From Microstegium vimineum (lineage: Eukaryota; Streptophyta; Magnoliopsida; Poales; Poaceae): 64,000 nt of DNA. Where the stretch lies: contig CM039119.1 of the NCBI GenBank assembly GCA_022036555.1, positions 44,395,318 to 44,459,317 of the forward strand, in the 5' to 3' direction. Made by a program: the position numbers and the translations under genes. Of this stretch, positions 1 through 10,479 are shown in pieces; the first letter of the stretch is position 1, and the number at the start of each line of letters is the position of its first letter. The notes beneath the pieces were generated by a model. That model did not search any database. It was given only the letters and a program-made list of their open reading frames with translations, and had not been told where the DNA came from.

Positions 1-87
1 GAAGGATCATGTTCAGACAAGAATTAGGGAGGAAAGAAGCTTGGACGCGTTCAGACTTAGAGTTCAGACAGACGGGCGGAGACGGAC

Positions 88-394
88 CTTGGGTGGAGAC
101 GGAGTGCGACGGCGGCGGGAGCCAGACGTGCGTGACGCCGGCGGCGGCGATGTCGTCGACCTTCCCCATCAAGAGGTTGTACCACCCGCCGCTCTGCTTC
201 CACGACTCCCAGTTGAACGCCTGCAACAATTACGTCGATTCTTTCAGTTTGAGACAAGGAAATTCAACAGGCCGGCAAATATATCCGCCATGATTGGAAT
301 CGAATGCGTCGAAGATTACCTGGAACAGGACCTGGCCGGATGCCAGTCCCAGGAGAAGGAGCAAGGACAGGCAGCAGAGGTGCCTGTTCCCCAT
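88..394 (-). CDS. Alpha-amylase, 5' part (exons 1 and 2), gene cut by the left window edge
   Basis: Secreted endo-acting starch hydrolase of family GH13. Exon 1 (394 down to 320, 25 codons) starts at the ATG at 392-394 and encodes a hydrophobic signal peptide ending in LLGLASG, followed by the mature start QVLFQ. Intron 1 (319-221) is GT-AG. Exon 2 (220 down to 88) encodes FNWESWKQSGGWYN, then GKVDDIAAAGVTHVWLPPPS, the hallmark N-terminal block of cereal alpha-amylases. It ends after one base of a glycine codon at a GT donor (87-86). Intron 2 starts there and the rest of the gene lies outside the window. Intron placement directly after VLFQ and after HSVSxQ fits the cereal family as I know it. 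An alanine sits where most relatives have glycine before FNWES. The isoform cannot be told from this part. Confidence 0.92.
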
Positions 395-489
395 TGCTCT
401 CTCTGTTACACTGCACTGACTGGTGCTTTGTTCAGGATGGACGAGGAGTTGTGTGGTGACTGGTGAGGTCCCAGCAGCGACATGCCAGA

Positions 490-497
490 TATTTATA
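490..497 (-). promoter_or_regulatory. TATA box of the alpha-amylase gene
   Basis: The minus strand reads TATAAATA about 100 bp upstream of the ATG at 394, which would leave a 5' leader of roughly 65-70 nt. A CCTTTT pyrimidine-box-like word lies just upstream (503-508, minus). I did not find a clear TAACAAA gibberellin element or TATCCA box in the next few hundred bases, so hormone or sugar control is not shown. Confidence 0.6.
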
Positions 498-519
498 GGC
501 ACAAAAGGAAGGCAGGAGA

Positions 520-2690
520 CTGTCAGTAGCTATCAGCTATCTACTGTGTGCCAAGTATGGCAGGGAGTTGCTTGGAGGTAATGGATTGGTACCGAAATCC
601 GTTATGAGTTATCCCGTCCTCAGGCAACCCAAAGTAGAGCTGGACTCCGTCACTCGACTCAACCGCTGAGGAAGAAGAGGGCGGTCAAGTCAATAGAGAA
701 GAATTGTGGAAGGATGCCGTCTTGTTTCTTGGACATGAAAGGATGTCGCAATCGACCCCAAACAGTGCCTTTTCTGTCGTACCAGTTTTCTGACCACGAA
801 TCAAACCTTCTTACTATATATACTTATAATTATTTATTCAAATCAAAGAAGCAAAACATGCTTTATTTAGCGGTGAGCAGTACACACTAGGAGTAGATTT
901 GGCTACAACTTTATAGTTTTTTTTTAAAAAAAATGCTAAACTTGGCTTTACTAGTATATCGTTCTTTAGCTGAATTATTGCCTCTACCATGCGAGCAAGC
1001 AAATTCGGTGACCTGAAGCAGACATGCTGATTTCATCCAAAGCACGATTTCCACGCTTATTTTTTTTTTCTGCTCGTACGAGAGTACTTGAAACTGTTGC
1101 AAAACGTTGAATCAAATTGAATTATGCGGTAAGGAAACGGCGGTAATTTGTCCAGATGCAAATCCAGTACAAACTCCTGCAGAAAACTACCTGATAGCCC
1201 AAACATGCGTGCTTCTCCTAAGGATAACGCAAAAGTAAAACCAAATAGAAATAGGTACTCTAGCCATGGAAAGATTACTTCACACGAAACTGTTAGTCCG
1301 GTAGGTACCTAGTACGATGATGGAGCTGCACTGCACCTTGGGATGCAGCCTGAAGGACAGTGTAAGTGACGCATCGGCGTGGCGATGTCAATTCAGCGTG
1401 CCTGCAAATGTAATGCCAATGTGACAATGACAGATCACTAATTGCCAATGATCGATACACTTATCCCCTAATCTAACAAGGAGTTAAGCTGTAGCAAACT
1501 GTCACAAAACACACACAATATCTACTACATATCACTACCAAATCTACCATTCTATCTGAGTTCACGAGTTCACTAGTAGATCGTACCTTTAACATTCTAG
1601 AATATAATGAATCCACAGACAGTTAGGGTGAGTCTCTCGAGGCAGAAACAAAGGCACTGCGTTGCGCATGGAGCTTGTCATCTTGAGAACCACATGTTGT
1701 AAAGCGTATGTTGCCAATTGGACGAAGCATCCTGCGCCGCCTGGTTTCAACAGACGGGTCTTAGATTTCGATGACGATATTGGCCAGGGACGCAAGCAAG
1801 AGAAGAAGGATGAGCCGGCCCTATCCATCCATCTTCAATTTGGTTGGGAGTCCAAGAAGGAGTGTAAAGCTTCCTTTCATTGAGTGGTGGCTAGAAATAT
1901 CAAGAGCACAGGCATTCCTGCATGCCGTCTTTCACGCACTTCGCAAAATTCTACTCCATCAGTCGACCATAAATGTAAGTTTTTTTGGGTTTCAAAGTTT
2001 GTCCACAAATATAAGGATCTCTGTAGTCTAACTCACCTGAATAGTCGGAATTTAACAGTATTGTTTATGGTGTCATTATCTGAATGGGCAGAAACATCTA
2101 ATTGTGATTTTTAGGTGATTATAATTTTTTTAGAAACTTAGGTGATTATAATTGAGAGCTATTTACATCTTTTGCTCAATGTTTTATAGTTGTCACAAAA
2201 ATCCGGTGAGTGGACAAAGGGAGTACCTTAGTTATCTCACTAATCGCTTTGCCTGGCAGCAAGATTCGGAGAAACCACAAGAGAGAACTGCTCAATCAAT
2301 TACTTAAAAGAACCCTTCTTTTATTATATAGAAGAACTCTTGCTCCCCAAAAAACAAGAAGTTAGATCAACTGGCTCAAAAGTAATTGCGCTAATGATAC
2401 ATCCATAATCTTTCTCCTTGGCTAGGTGGCAGCAATCACCAAGAGTAATAATAAAGCCTGCAGCCAATCTATCGACTAGTGTCACTATATGCTATCTCTC
2501 AAATCAAATGAACGAGATCACTCAAATCTCTCCAAGAATACAATCACAAGCAAGAAAATGTGAGTAGAGGCTTTACTTGAGCTCTAAATTAAAATGTATG
2601 TTTGTGTATGTATATTAGTTATGAGTTCTAAGGACAGGGCAAGCCCGGTCATGGCCTCTATTTATAGCCACACATGACAAAAGAGCCATT
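520..2690. other. Intergenic region with no recognised gene
   Basis: No ORF here has a recognisable product. The sequence is mostly AT-rich. The last part (about 2400-2690) contains 'caccaagagtaat' and a 'ctatttatagcc' block like those seen in the Sirevirus LTRs further right. It may be a small LTR scrap, but the match is too short to delimit. Confidence 0.4.
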
Positions 2691-2691
2691 A

Positions 2692-2971
2692 GGCCAGCCT
2701 CAGTGGCAGTTTTATATGAGTTTCATTTGCATTTAATAAGCTACCACATAATTGTTTTTTATGACATGTCAACATTTTTAAGAAGAGAGAAGAAGATGAA
2801 ACTTTTTTGACACGATTACCAACTCTCTATAAGTCATAAAATTAGATGCCTATGAAATCATAGAATAAAACTTTCTAGTGAGAGTGGATGTTTCACCCAA
2901 GTTTTATTTCATTCCACATTGACATGGAAGTTTTGGAAACAACACCATAAAACTTAACACTAGGACCGGCC
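2692..2971. mobile_element. Tourist-like (PIF/Harbinger type) MITE
   Basis: A 280-bp AT-rich element with imperfect terminal inverted repeats. The left end reads GGCCAGCCTCAGTG and the inverted right end reads GGCCGGTCCTAGTG. The flanking triplets are TTA (2689-2691) and TCA (2972-2974), compatible with a mutated 3-bp TWA-type target duplication. It has no coding capacity. The family assignment rests on the TIRs and flanks only. Confidence 0.6.
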
Positions 2972-2991
2972 TCACCCACTTAGTGGGTTGG

Positions 2992-4510
2992 TGAAAGGTC
3001 CTAAATGGTTAGAAGAGGGTGAATAACCTATTTAAAAATTCTACAAAGTACTAGAGCAACTTGTTAGACAACAATAAGACGATAATGTGGGTTTTCTCTA
3101 GCTCTACAAAGTGCTATGTGAGCCATCTACCACAACTAGTTTTTATGATCTCTATGTTTATATCAGAAGTAAATAAGCTAAGTCTTCTTCTACTACCACT
3201 AGTTAGCTAGCGAGAGATATAAATACAACTAGTTAGCTATGTACTATTAGGCATCACACACCTAGCCCTACACAAGGGTGCCATAAGAACCACAACAAGA
3301 TGAGGGTACACAAGCCACAAGTAATCCACTAGAGTTGCCTTTTGTGATCTCTCATAGGGTATAGGCACAAGAACCCTCACAATCGATTAATTGAAGCCGA
3401 CAACAATCACCAAAGACACTCAACAATCCCACAACCTCTAGGTCGGCTAGGTGACGATAATCACCAAGCGTAACAAGAGCTTGATTAGCGCAACTCGCCC
3501 AACTAGTGCCACAACATGCAAGAATTTGATGGAATGCACTAGAGGCACTCCAAATCTCACGCAAATAAAGAAATTGATGTTCAAAGTGAGTGGAGAGTGT
3601 TCTTTTGTGCTCACAAGGATTGCTCATCTATTTGGGGTTCCAAGTGAGTGGACATGACCAGACAAGGGGGTATTTATATCCCCCACCATGAAATAGAGTC
3701 GTTACCCCTAGGAGCAGTTTTCTGTGTGGGCACAAGACAGGTGGCGGTGCACCGAACACCTTGTCTGGTGACCCAACGGTTGAATTCCAATGGCTAGATT
3801 CAACTAATCGTTCGTTTTAGTGGCACTGGACAGCAAGTCTGGTGCATCAGACTACTAGTCTGGTGGCTCTTGCTCATGACAATTTTAAGCAAGTTTACCA
3901 TAACCTCTAGAAAAATAGTGCGGTGCCCCAGCAGTGCACCGAACAGTCGGTCTGGTGACCATTTTTCACAAAGACCATGTTTCCCAACTCTTTGGAAAAT
4001 AGGGGGTGCACTGGACGCCATGTCTGGTGCACACTGGCCGACACTATGCCAACCCGAGGCACTTTGCCCAAACATGCCCTTGCAAGAGATTCTAACTCTC
4101 AAACATTTTTTAGAAACACGTTAGAGTCAAGTTAGCATTTTCAGTGTATTTTTCATAAACATTTTTGCTTGCTCTCTATTGTGCACTAGGCCTATATGCA
4201 ATGCATAGTTTTCCAACACCTAGTGGCACTAGATGAATGCATTGTCTAATAGAGCCCCCTCTTAATAGTATGATCATTTATCCTAAATCCGATCACACAC
4301 TCTATTGCATCTTGACTAGTAAAACAAAATGACCCTATAGTATTATACCTTTGCCTTGAGCTCATTTTTATTTCTCTTTCTTCTTTTTCCAGTGGTGCAC
4401 TAGGTCACCATCTTTTGGTCATTACCATCCATCACCATGGTTGCCATCTAGATCCATCTTGGACTTGGACCAACCTATCTCACTACACACTTTGAGTATA
4501 TGGTTAGTCC
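2992..4510 (-). mobile_element. Decayed Sirevirus solo LTR (LTR D)
   Basis: It starts TGAAAGGTCC and follows LTR B of this window throughout: a 'gagggtgaatagcctatt'-like start, 'ccactagag..acc' blocks, a 'ctatttatatccccc' TATA region (about 3668), a cluster of CACCGAAC/GTCTGGTG half-palindromes (3740-4040), then the 'ccaacctatctca' tail. The last ~100 bp of the LTR are missing or replaced by a different repeat at about 4511. No gag-pol follows, so it is a solo or truncated LTR in the same (minus) orientation as elements A and B. Confidence 0.7.
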
Positions 4511-5060
4511 AATGCTACTACAATATATTTAACCGAGGTAGACAAAAAGGCTTTACCGAGGCGGTTTATGTAACCACCTTGGATCAAAGGTTACAGTTAA
4601 TGTGACCTTTACCAAAGCGGTTTGCTGCCCGCCTTGGTAAATTGATTAAAATTTTTTTAAAAAAATCCATGGATAAGCCCGTTGAGCACATCCGTGGGCC
4701 CGCCGAGCCCATCCATGGGGTGCCGCCATCGTTGTTTGTCGGAGGAGGAGTGTCGACCGCATCACCCGCTGTAGGAGCACCGCCAGCCGCATACGCCTCC
4801 CCGCCACCGGATCCAACGCCGCCCTGTTAGGGGAATTTGGTTGTGGGACATCCAAAGTGTTGGTCGTTTGCTGGCGGACACCCATTTTCGGCCTGTTTGC
4901 CAGAAGACATCGTGGTTTGCTAAAATTATGTCAGGGGACACCGCCGCCCTGTTGAAGCCGGTTTAGGAGACAGAGAAAAAAATTTTGGACGTCTGGTGCC
5001 CCTGAGTCATAATTGGGTCCGGCCCCGACGTGGTTACAAAAAACAATTTCAAATACCTAT
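4511..5060. repeat. Transposon-like terminal repeats, class uncertain
   Basis: The segment opens with 'ctactacaatatatt' and then repeats an ACCGAGGYGG-type unit in both orientations (4531-4640: 'aaccgagg', 'taccgaggcgg', 'ccaccttgg', 'ccgccttggtaaa'). Such subterminal arrays are typical of grass CACTA-type DNA transposons. A low-complexity GC-rich stretch follows. The other terminus was not identified. Confidence 0.4.
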
Positions 5061-6350
5061 ATATAGATTATATAAGCAACCGCCATGGGGAGCTAGACCT
5101 CGGTGGCTCGCCAACAGCAGGGAGAGCGAGCTAGGCCAACATGGCTGATGATGGTGAAGAAGAGGCCGCTAGCCGCCGATGATGGGGAAGAGGCGCTGGC
5201 TGCCACTGACGGGGGCGATGGCGGTGGGGGTGCTGCACGTTGGGGGCGATGGCGGTGGGACGGCTGCGCGTTGGGGGCTAGGAAGTCATGACCGGTGAAT
5301 GTGACTCAATATTCAGGTCTAAGGCTCGATATTGAGGTTGAAGAGAGACAGGTACAACCAATACCGATTGGTATTGGTGTCAAATTCCAATTCTGAATTC
5401 CAGACCATCTAAACAATGGTATTGACAGCACCACAATATCAATTCCAAATTCTGAGGCCCATATCTACATTCAAATGCGGTGTTAAAGTATTGTCATAAA
5501 ATGGACCGCTCTTTTTTAGAGAGTGCATGGCCACCTCCCCACCTCATGCACATGTGTCTTAGTGGCGGAGCTAGGAATTTATGGCTGGGTATGCCAAAAT
5601 ATAATTTTTTTAAAGCAAATATGCAATATAATGGATCATAAGTTATAATGATCATAACAAATTGGAGATCAAGATAATGCAATCGCCATCATCCTGTGCT
5701 TGCACAACTGCTATCTGCAGATTGGTCTCAATCTTAACAGGAGGATTTAGAGTCTGTGGAAGGGTTTTTTTTTTGCCTTTGCAGATTTCTTCCATAATGC
5801 AAATATGTTGTTAGTACCCTTCCTCATCTAGATTACAATTTACAAAGAACTAGATGTTAGAAAATTACAAAACAAAATAGCACGCAACGTAACAGTAGCT
5901 AGCAAGAACAAACAAATAAATAAATTAGAGAAACTTTGCCTAGCTGCCTGTTGAAAATGCGACGATGGTATGCTACTGCCTGCTAGTCACCGCCTCGCCG
6001 GCCGCCGCCGCACAAGCAGATCGAGATGTGGCGTCGCCCGTCGCTGCAACCGGGCAGCCGCCTGCCCCCGCAGCCAGCAGTCCACAGCAACACATCGAGA
6101 TGCGCACCGCCGCTGTCGTCGCTTGGGACTCGTAACTTTTTCTCAGGAGAACAAGAACCAGAGTAGCAACTGAATGGGATTTTCACAAAAAAAATGTGAA
6201 TGGGATGCCGACGGAGGAATTTTGGCTGCTTGGGCCTTGGCCTGTTGGCCCTGCTCGCTGCTACCGATTCATAAATTATGGGCCTTTGGATGGTCTAATT
6301 AAAAATAGAACATACATATGTACTATATGTATATAGTATTTATTTTTTCA
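5061..6350. other. Repeat-derived intergenic sequence without a gene
   Basis: It contains GC-rich short ORFs with no recognisable domain (5103-5291, 5970-6173). It also has a 'gtggcggagctaggaattt' segment at about 5562, which resembles the terminus of common grass DNA transposons. No terminal repeats could be paired, so no element is called. Confidence 0.35.
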
Positions 6351-6493
6351 TCTAAATCTTGGGTAATACCATTAGCGTCGCTAGTGCTTTCACACCTCTC
6401 TCTTTTTGGTACTGCTGCCGAACGAATGTTCTATCGGTAGAACGGACGTTCAAGCGAGCGGCTCAGCCCACGATACCGCCGCCCCCACGTGGG

Positions 6494-6602
6494 ACACACA
6501 CGCACACACCGCACGGGCGCGCACGCACACGGGAACGCGTTCGGCCGCGACACACCCCACGACACACACACGCCACCCCGTCGCCGTGCACAACCACTGT
6601 GA
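6494..6602. repeat. Imperfect (CA)n-rich simple repeat
   Basis: Alternating CA/CG dinucleotides in several blocks (acacacacgcacacaccgcac and similar). The short ORFs crossing it are by-products of the repeat. Confidence 0.8.
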
Positions 6603-6649
6603 GGCTGCTACCGTGACCGGCCGCCGCCGACGTCAACATGGTTGCCGAG

Positions 6650-6916
6650 CATCTGAAAAAAATAAAATGAAAACAAACTGAAAAATGAAATTGAAACAAG
6701 AACAAAAAAGAAATGAAACAAAACTGAAAATGAAATTGAAACAGAGAAGAAAAAAGGACATGAAACAAACTAAAAAATGAAATTGAAACAGAGAGCAAAA
6801 GAAAATGAAACAAACTGAAAAATGAAATTGAAACAGAGAGCAAAAAAGAAAATAAAACAAAATTAGAAAAATAACTTAAACAAAATTTAAAATGCAGTTG
6901 AAACAAACCGAAAATG
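6650..6916. repeat. A-rich minisatellite, units based on 'aaatgaaattgaaaca'
   Basis: The motif 'tgaaattgaaaca' recurs at least four times with spacers of varying length, on an almost pyrimidine-free plus strand. The Phe-rich ORF read on the minus strand is a translation of this repeat, not a gene. Confidence 0.8.
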
Positions 6917-7340
6917 CAGTAAAACACTTAGAGAAACATTAGATCCAGAGCGGAGTACGAGGAGGGGGAGGGGACACATCAGAGAAACATCTCATCATCT
7001 ATGCGTGAAACATTGAAAATGGAGCAATGAACCACCGGCGGAACATCAGATAAACATTGGATTTGGAGGGGGAGGGGCAACATCAGAGAAACATCATCGT
7101 CATATGTTGCGAAACATAGAAAATGAGAAACTGACCACCAGTAAAACACTTAGAGAAATATTAGATCCAGAGCGGGGTAGGAGGAGGGGGAGGGGACACA
7201 TTAGAGAAACATCTCATCATCTATGCATGAAACATTGAAAATGAAGCACTGAACCACCGGCGCAAACACCGGAGAAACATTGAATCCAGAGCGGGGAGGG
7301 TAGAGGAGAGAAGGAGAGAGGAAAGAGGAAGAAGAGGCTT
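6917..7340. repeat. Tandem array of about four 100-125 bp units
   Basis: Units begin near 6917, 7038, 7141 and 7263. Each carries a 'gagaaacatt(a/g)gat' start, a 'gagcgggg' to 'gagggggagggg' purine tract and 'gaaacattgaaaatg'. Units 1 and 3 are the closest pair and share nearly all of about 120 bp, suggesting a two-step duplication. It continues directly from the A-rich minisatellite. Confidence 0.75.
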
Positions 7341-8150
7341 ACCTGGGCCGGATCCATGGCCGCCGCCTCCGGATCCGGCGGATCTATGGCCACCGCGAAG
7401 GATCCAGCCATGGCCGGCGAATCCGCCATGGCTGCCGGTAAAAAAACCGTTGTGGCCGTGCACGGGTGAGAGAGGAGAGGGGGAGGTGGTGAGGTGCGGC
7501 CGCGAGGAGTTGCTAGGGTGTGCGCGCAAGCTCGGCACGACCGTGGTGGCGCGCGGACGACGGACGGCGCGGGCGAACCACCACCACCGCGACGGGGAGG
7601 GAGCTGGTCGCGGCGTGCGCAACGACCACCACCACCCGTAGCGGCAGCAGGAGCTGGCCGTGGACGAGACAGTCTGGTGGGAGCGGCGGAGCGGCAGATC
7701 TGCGTGAGAGAGAGAGCGAGTGGGCGAGCGGAGTGTGCGAGGCGCCGTGCCGTGCGAGTGCGACGCCCAGGGAGGAGCGCGCGGTCGACTCGGGCCGGCC
7801 AGCCCACTTGCGCCCCCGACCCGCGTTCGACGTGTCGAACGTCCTTATATTAGCATTACCGCTCTTTTTTTCTCCTCAGCCCACAACGACCTGCTCCTGC
7901 CCCATCATCCCCGCGTGAAGGCCGCACCCCCACCCCCTAATGAGGACATAGCACCATCAAATACGACCATTGATTATAAGGTGAGCTCGTTCCTACATGT
8001 ACATAGTAATTTTTAGTATGATTCACTTGTTTTCACATGTACATATCTTTATTCGCTTGTAGGTACAAATATGTCTCAAAGTGCAAGCTCATCAAAGTTT
8101 AACATTCGGTTCGTTGGCAGCTCGACAATGCTTCATTGAGAAGGACATAA
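7341..8150. other. GC-rich segment with overlapping ORFs, no recognised protein
   Basis: Both strands are open over several hundred bases because the sequence is GC-rich. The longest reading is 196 codons on the minus strand (7217-7807), rich in Pro, Arg and Ala with no domain I recognise. It could be a captured 5' exon/UTR in a Mutator-like or other DNA transposon, since repeats flank it on the left, but no terminal inverted repeats were found. I do not call a gene. Confidence 0.35.
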
Positions 8151-9090
8151 CTCATCCATAAGGAGTGCGATTAAAGTCGATGAAGACTTAATATAAAGCT
8201 TATTTGATAAGATTTCAAATAGATCTGGTCTCATCTCAATATCACATTGGCAAGGCCTCCAAAACATAAGATATGTTGTTGATGTTTCTGCCAGAATCTA
8301 CATCATCGTCATGGACTTGTTATCCACCCTTTGGACCCTGGCCCAAGTTGGAGCACGTCGCAAGAAGATAGAGAACACACCAAGGAAGCCCTTGAACATC
8401 CTCCCCCTTGGCCACCACCTTAGGAGATCAGCAAGGACATCCAATACGAATCGGAGACCCAATTCATGTGAATTTTGAGTCCTTCTCAGACTCCAGGACC
8501 AACCTGTAATAAAATGGATTCCCAGGTTGCATACGGACTCCTTTTTTGACCAAACACATATGGACAAAAATATAATCTGATAAGGAAACCAACCCAACTG
8601 GTTTCATGTCAGAATTCCTTCAGAGTCTACGGGAATCGTCGAAACAAATTGACATCCAGAATCCATCAAGGGGTTGTGTCACTGCCTTTTGGGTCGTTGG
8701 GCCTTGTAACTTGTTGGGACTCCTTGAGGACGTGAATAGGGGTCGTCCTTGCACGTCCCTTAGACTATATATTTAGTAGCCGCCACTTTCTTTAGGGTTT
8801 GGGGGTTTTGCTTTAGATCAATCTGTCATTGAACAGTCGTCGTTATCCGTTTGTAAGACCCCATATTTGAGATCTTAATCATATATATGTAATTGTCACT
8901 ATACATGAGTTGCATGTTATCTTGTTCTTGCTTGTGTTCTTCGATTCGCAGCAGGGATTAGCCTTCGGGGTGAGGTCGACTGGATTGTGACACGATTGAT
9001 AATCAATGGAGACGTGGTGCTAAGATGCAGGGTTCGGGTCTTTATGATCTGAAGTCGGATCAGTGTGTCGCTTTCCGACCATAGAAGATC
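8150..9090 (+). mobile_element. Possible Ty3/gypsy LTR remnant
   Basis: The text resembles grass gypsy LTRs: 'tcagactccaggaccaacc', 'cttgttgggactcc', a TATA-like 'actatatatttag' (about 8764), a 'tagggtttgggggttttgctt' leader, and a 'gcaggg...ggtgaggtcgactggattgtg' end. No clear TG...CA borders, primer site or internal domain was identified. The assignment is by general resemblance only. Confidence 0.35.
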
Positions 9091-9513
9091 GGGAAACACA
9101 TCCCAATCATCCCCACAATTAGGGTTCTGATAGGTTCAGCTCCAACAGCAATGATGTTGTCGGTGAGGTAGGAGGCTTCCTTCTTCTCCTCCCTTTCCTG
9201 GATCTGCGAGTTAGGATTCTGGAGAACTCTCCCTCTCATCTTCTTTGATGAAGGAGGCCATGCCGGTGGCAGGAGGGGGGAGAAGGAGGCCATCACGGAG
9301 CTCCGGCCAAGCCTTAGCGTACCGTGGGGGGGGGGCAGGGGAGGACGACGAGTAGAGCGTAGCCACTGATGATGAGGAAGAAAGGGGATGGGAGGGCGCA
9401 CGGGAGGTTAAATACGACTGTATGTTAACCTAACGTGCTCACGACCATATGTAATTTAGTTGTGTCCCAATAATTCTGGACGAAGAAAAAGCTAGCATTG
9501 GATACATTTGTCA

Positions 9514-9652
9514 TGTTCGGCTAATCGTTTTTCTGGCTGATAAGACGGTGGGTGTTGTTTTGAATGTTTTGTTGTGAGATAAAAATATTATGTGATGACT
9601 GATAAGTCAAGCTAACAAGGCGATTAAGCCTATCGAACAAAGCCACTGTAGG
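9514..9652. mobile_element. Degenerate MITE with GTTCGGCTAATCG / CGATTAAGCCTATCGAAC ends
   Basis: A short element with related sequence at both ends in inverted orientation and an internal 'ggctgataag' motif. It resembles the common panicoid MITE family represented more cleanly at 58839-58962. It has no coding capacity. Confidence 0.5.
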
Positions 9653-9931
9653 ATACTATGTGCGTTAGTAATAGTGCATGTCTTAGTCATACTCATGCAT
9701 ACACACACAATGACACAAAAAAGAATCTCCTTGCTTGTTGAAGGCTTCAATAGACATCTGATTATTAGCCCAACTTATAATCCATGATATAGTATTTTTA
9801 TCATAACAAACCAACATTAGTTAACTTAATGGCCACAGAAACAATCGACCGAACAATATCTATGTTAGCGTGGGTTACATGCTGATATGATCGATCCATC
9901 TACAATTTTACATCATCATCATATGAGGATC

Positions 9932-10215
9932 CAGGGGCGGATCCACCACTAGGGCGGGGTGCCGGGGTGAGCTCGAGCCCCCGCTACCACTGCTCGGACC
10001 ATGCATGGAGCCCCTCCTAATCCCCACCTATAAATTTGTATCTAATCAAGTTTGAAATAAGAGATTAGGGATGAAAGATTATGAGATAAGCCAATTCTTC
10101 CTTATTTTTCTAGATCTCCTACAAATTTGTATCTAATTAAATTTGAAAGAAAAAACTAGAGATGAAAGATTATAAAATAAGTTCCTCCTTTCTTATTTTT
10201 CTGGATCCGCCACTG
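9932..10215. mobile_element. hAT-type MITE with CAGGGGCGGATCCA termini
   Basis: A 284-bp element. The left end is CAGGGGCGGATCCA and the inverted right end is CAGTGGCGGATCCA (13 of 14 identical). The flanking octamers TGAGGATC (left) and TGTGAATC (right) agree at 6 of 8 positions, as expected of an aged 8-bp hAT target duplication. It contains a partly repeated internal block ('cttatttttctagatc' and 'cttatttttctggatc'). Confidence 0.65.
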
Positions 10216-10479
10216 TGTGAATCGGAATCCTTTCTGCCGAGCCTGCTTAACCTGCTGCTAAGACTACTCTTCCCGGCCTATATGGCCAGTGGCCATCAAT
10301 GCCACTCTCAACTGGTTTTCATGGTTCCTTTAACCCCTCTCCATATTCGTGGCGTCCGTAGAAAGATAGTGGAAAGGGACGGCAGGCCGGCTCTCCTTTC
10401 TCTCGTGTTTCTTTTTTCCGATGTCTGTATGTATTCTGAGTGCTACTGTATCTCTACTATAATTGAAAATTTTTCTATA

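Noticed and set aside
9..466. Plus-strand ORFs over the alpha-amylase exons
   Set aside because: They are antisense shadows. The minus strand gives the signal peptide, intron borders and conserved amylase motifs in one splice model.
6463..6927. 154-codon Phe-rich minus-strand ORF
   Set aside because: It is a translation of the A-rich minisatellite and the CA repeat, with periodic residues and no domain.
7217..7918. Overlapping GC-rich ORFs on both strands as a possible gene
   Set aside because: Openness on both strands follows from base composition. No known domain, splice signals or start context distinguishes a real frame.
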